Shown piece after piece: positions 61,792-64,000 of a stretch of DNA of 64,000 nt. Within the stretch, counting starts at the first letter, position 1. Every line of letters starts with the position of its first letter. The notes under the pieces are model-generated. The model saw only the letters and a program-made list of their open reading frames with translations, had not been told where the DNA came from and made no database searches. A program made the position numbers and the translations under genes. This DNA comes from Bacteroidota bacterium (lineage in GTDB: Bacteria; Bacteroidota; Bacteroidia; Flavobacteriales_D; Sanyastnellaceae): assembly GCA_027621555.1 (NCBI GenBank), contig JAQCBJ010000003.1, positions 1 through 64,000 of the forward strand, given 5' to 3'.

Positions 61792-63270
61792 TCACGGGGC
61801 ATTCACCCTGTAACGGAAGAAGCACGTCTGCATGGAAAGTTCGGGCTGGGATCCTTCCCACAGTGCGGAAATGTCACCCGTCCGAAAACCGATTTCCCAA
61901 CCGTTTTCGAAGCTGATTCGCGTGGATGCGGGGAACCGCCATACATCGGACGTTCCGCGTTGCACGCCCGTTTCGACGATCCAAGCATTCGTAATGCGGA
62001 GTCCTCCACTGACTCCCCCAGTCCAGCCCCCGTTCGTCAAGGCCTCACGGCTGCGGACAGTGAGGTTTCCCGCAAGGACAACTGGAGCGGCGGGGCGAAA
62101 TCCTGCTCCGAGCGCCAAGATCGGGCGATTCGACACCCTTCGCGTGACCTGTTCGCTGGTCTGAAACCACGTTTCAGCATCGAGAACGTCCACCGCACCT
62201 GACAACCAATTTTCAGGATCAATCGCCCCATCAGAAGAGCCGAAGGACGACAATTCCAAATCGATGTCGTTCACCCTGTACTCCTCTCCTTCCCAAGTCA
62301 TTCTCCCCAAATCCACGAGGGAAGCAGACAACCAGAGGCCATCTCCACGCGAAAGGACCGCGCCCGCATCCAAGCCCCAACCGTAGCCCGTTGGACTCAA
62401 CACACGAATCCATTCTGCGGATGGTGAGCTTCCAAACAACGAATCCAAACTCTGGAGATTGCGGATGGAGAAACCGTCGGACCGTGCTCCAAACGCCACC
62501 ACACTTCCGTCCTCGGTGTGGACGTCAAAGTAAGAGGTGCCAAGCAGGACTCGCCCACCGAGGCCCGTGTGAAGTGCCCAACCATCAACGACGTCACCCC
62601 ACGCACGTGACAAGCCCACCTCGTGGGTCCGCATGGCTTGGTAGCGAAGCGAAGTCCCTTCTAGCAAATTCGCCAGCGTCGCATCCCCAGCTACGGTGAC
62701 ACCTTCCCACAAATCTCCCATCGAAAAGTCGTAATCGCTCACGGAGACAGTATCTCCTGTTTGGACGAGTTGAACCTCAGAAAACAAGTCCAACCCGCCG
62801 TCCGTAAACAATTTGGCGGTCTTGGAGCTCAACGTGATGTGGGCCGACACACCGCGTCGGTTGGCGTAGGCAATCCCCCACTTCCCAATTCGCCTGGCAT
62901 ACGCCGCAGTCAAAAACGACATGTTGAACGCGAGCTCTTCGTCCGTCAACGCGTTCAGCCATTCATCCGCGGTCCAAGTGTCTTCCTCACTGTCTCCACC
63001 ACGTCCCAAGACTTGATCCCACATGGAGGATTTGTCGAGCAGGTTGGAGCGAAGAGAAAAGCCTCCTTCAATCCCGCCCGTCACTTTTTGGTATTCTCCA
63101 GCCCAGCCCGCATGAGTTAACAAGGCGGGATTGTAGCCGAGCGCTCGGTAATCAGAACTGAGCACATAAGGGCTTGCGGCTCCCTGAATGTGCGTGCGAT
63201 TCAATTGGGCAAGGACATCGGTGTGTGCCAGACTAGCCCAAACAAGCGTCAAGAAAATCCTCTGGGTCAT
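61792..63270 (-). CDS. Outer-membrane beta-barrel-like protein, DUF5723-type
   Basis: The 492-residue product starts at 63270 (MTQRIFLTLVWASLAHTDVLAQ signal peptide). The body has alternating aromatic strands, an opening SSDYRALGYNPALL and a terminal YRV-x-x-P. This fits the DUF5723/FadL-like surface proteins of Bacteroidota, which are outer-membrane proteins of unknown role. Assignment to DUF5723 is by overall pattern only. It lies 17 bp downstream of the aminotransferase gene on the same strand. Confidence 0.6.
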   Translation of the reverse strand: MTQRIFLTLVWASLAHTDVLAQLNRTHIQGAASPYVLSSDYRALGYNPALLTHAGWAGEYQKVTGGIEGGFSLRSNLLDKSSMWDQVLGRGGDSEEDTWTADEWLNALTDEELAFNMSFLTAAYARRIGKWGIAYANRRGVSAHITLSSKTAKLFTDGGLDLFSEVQLVQTGDTVSVSDYDFSMGDLWEGVTVAGDATLANLLEGTSLRYQAMRTHEVGLSRAWGDVVDGWALHTGLGGRVLLGTSYFDVHTEDGSVVAFGARSDGFSIRNLQSLDSLFGSSPSAEWIRVLSPTGYGWGLDAGAVLSRGDGLWLSASLVDLGRMTWEGEEYRVNDIDLELSSFGSSDGAIDPENWLSGAVDVLDAETWFQTSEQVTRRVSNRPILALGAGFRPAAPVVLAGNLTVRSREALTNGGWTGGVSGGLRITNAWIVETGVQRGTSDVWRFPASTRISFENGWEIGFRTGDISALWEGSQPELSMQTCFFRYRVNAP

Positions 63271-63287
63271 GCCCCCAAGTACGGAAA

Positions 63288-64000
63288 TTAAACGGGAATG
63301 TTCCAACCAAACGGGTCTTCACCCGTGCCGTAGCGCACCCCATCGAGGGATTTTTTCACGGTTGGAGCCACCGTCCAAGTCGCGAAATCAGGCAAATCCC
63401 AATCCTTGCCAGGCAAACCCAAAGTGCAAATCGGTGAAACTGTTGCCGCGGTGCCCAAGCCAAAAGCTTCCGTCAACGATCCTGCCTCTGCAGCATCCAC
63501 AAGTTCTTGCACGGTCACACGACGTTCCTCCACATCGATTCCCTCGTGTTGCATGAGGTGAATGGCGCTTGCTCGAGTCACACCTGACAGCACCGTATCG
63601 CTTGTCTTCGGGACCACCATTTTGCCATCGATGACGAAGGCGACATTCATCGTGCCGCATTCTTCCACCGCGGTGTGCGTGGAGGCATCGGTCCACAGGA
63701 TTTGATCGTACCCTTCGGATTTGGCCAATTCCGTGGGGTACAAGGACCCCGCATAATTGCCTGCGGCTTTGGCGGCACCTGTCCCTCCATGAGCTGCTCG
63801 CGTGAAATGCTGCTCCACCTTCACCCGCACGGCTTTGGTGTAATATGCGCCAACGGGACACGTGAAGATGCAGAAGCGGTATCTCTGGCTTGGCCGAACC
63901 CCCACGTGCGCTTCAGTCGCGAACATGAAAGGTCGGATGTACAAGGCACTGTCTGCCTTGGAGGGCACCCACCCTTGATCGAGCTTCAACATCTCCACCA
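63288..64000 (-). CDS. ilvE: Branched-chain amino acid aminotransferase, 5' part outside window
   Basis: The frame is open to the window edge, so the N-terminal part is missing; about 237 residues are visible. It is a class IV PLP enzyme: LYIRPFMFATE, KAAGNYAGSLYPTELAKSEGYDQILWTDA with the PLP lysine just before AGNY, EECGTMNVAFV, VLSGVTRASAI and LTEAFGLGTAA. It moves amino groups between leucine, isoleucine or valine and 2-oxoglutarate. An internal GTG near the window edge is not a start. Confidence 0.93.
   Translation of the reverse strand, partial: VEMLKLDQGWVPSKADSALYIRPFMFATEAHVGVRPSQRYRFCIFTCPVGAYYTKAVRVKVEQHFTRAAHGGTGAAKAAGNYAGSLYPTELAKSEGYDQILWTDASTHTAVEECGTMNVAFVIDGKMVVPKTSDTVLSGVTRASAIHLMQHEGIDVEERRVTVQELVDAAEAGSLTEAFGLGTAATVSPICTLGLPGKDWDLPDFATWTVAPTVKKSLDGVRYGTGEDPFGWNIPV

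Overview
This window looks like a piece of a marine-type Bacteroidota (Flavobacteriia-like) chromosome with fairly high GC for that phylum. The evidence is the phylum's own gene set: type IX secretion (T9SS) C-terminal domains, SprB-like and FISUMP domains, a split transketolase, a short primary sigma factor, a GWxTD-type protein, SiaB/SiaC, a ComEC lacking its beta-lactamase domain, and promoters of the Bacteroidota type (TTG, then TAnnTTTG). No species is claimed. No CRISPR array, IS element, phage or plasmid module was seen.

Bases 1-17,300 are accessory in character. They hold eight large secreted proteins built from a common kit: Cys-rich GCTD...ACNY...DDGSC repeats, Asp-rich calcium-binding stretches, MopE-type metal motifs, PKD/SprB/HYR-like domains, a trypsin-fold protease, FG-GAP/UnbV and BNR-repeat propellers, and one FISUMP domain. 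Two of them end in a classical T9SS sorting domain. Four others end in a conserved dockerin-like pair of EF-hand loops with four fixed cysteines, a fifth ends in a half copy, and a sixth carries a half copy right after its signal peptide. Only yebC interrupts this block. I regard the Cys-framed dockerin-like tail as the best candidate for an undescribed sorting or anchoring system.

Bases 17,500-28,700 hold metabolism and RNA genes, tightly packed and often overlapping: a degenerate RluA-type protein, thiolase, an NlpC/P60 peptidase, 3-hydroxyacyl-CoA dehydrogenase, a DEAD-box helicase, an acyltransferase, a SpoU methyltransferase, an Omp85 protein and accD. Bases 28,700-41,500 contain rpsO-pnp, the primary sigma factor, an AlkA-type glycosylase, a beta-helix lipoprotein, a large ABCG-type transporter, the SiaC/SiaB phospho-switch pair, a methyltransferase, a ZIP transporter and an HMG-CoA lyase-like gene. 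Bases 41,500-50,000 contain comEC, a glycosyltransferase, a GWxTD-like protein, tRNA-Ser(UGA), a TPR protein and gyrA. Bases 50,300-64,000 contain clpC-divIC, rhomboid, ychF, the two transketolase halves with a VWA protein between them, dapA with a DUF6913-like partner, an LPP20-like lipoprotein, msrA, an outer-membrane protein and a truncated ilvE.

A recurring regulatory feature is a promoter -7 box (TAnnTTYG or close to it) placed exactly four bases before the start codon of many genes. This implies leaderless or nearly leaderless mRNAs. The tRNA-Ser gene, whose 5' end is fixed by its fold, has the same box eight bases upstream and calibrates where transcription should begin.
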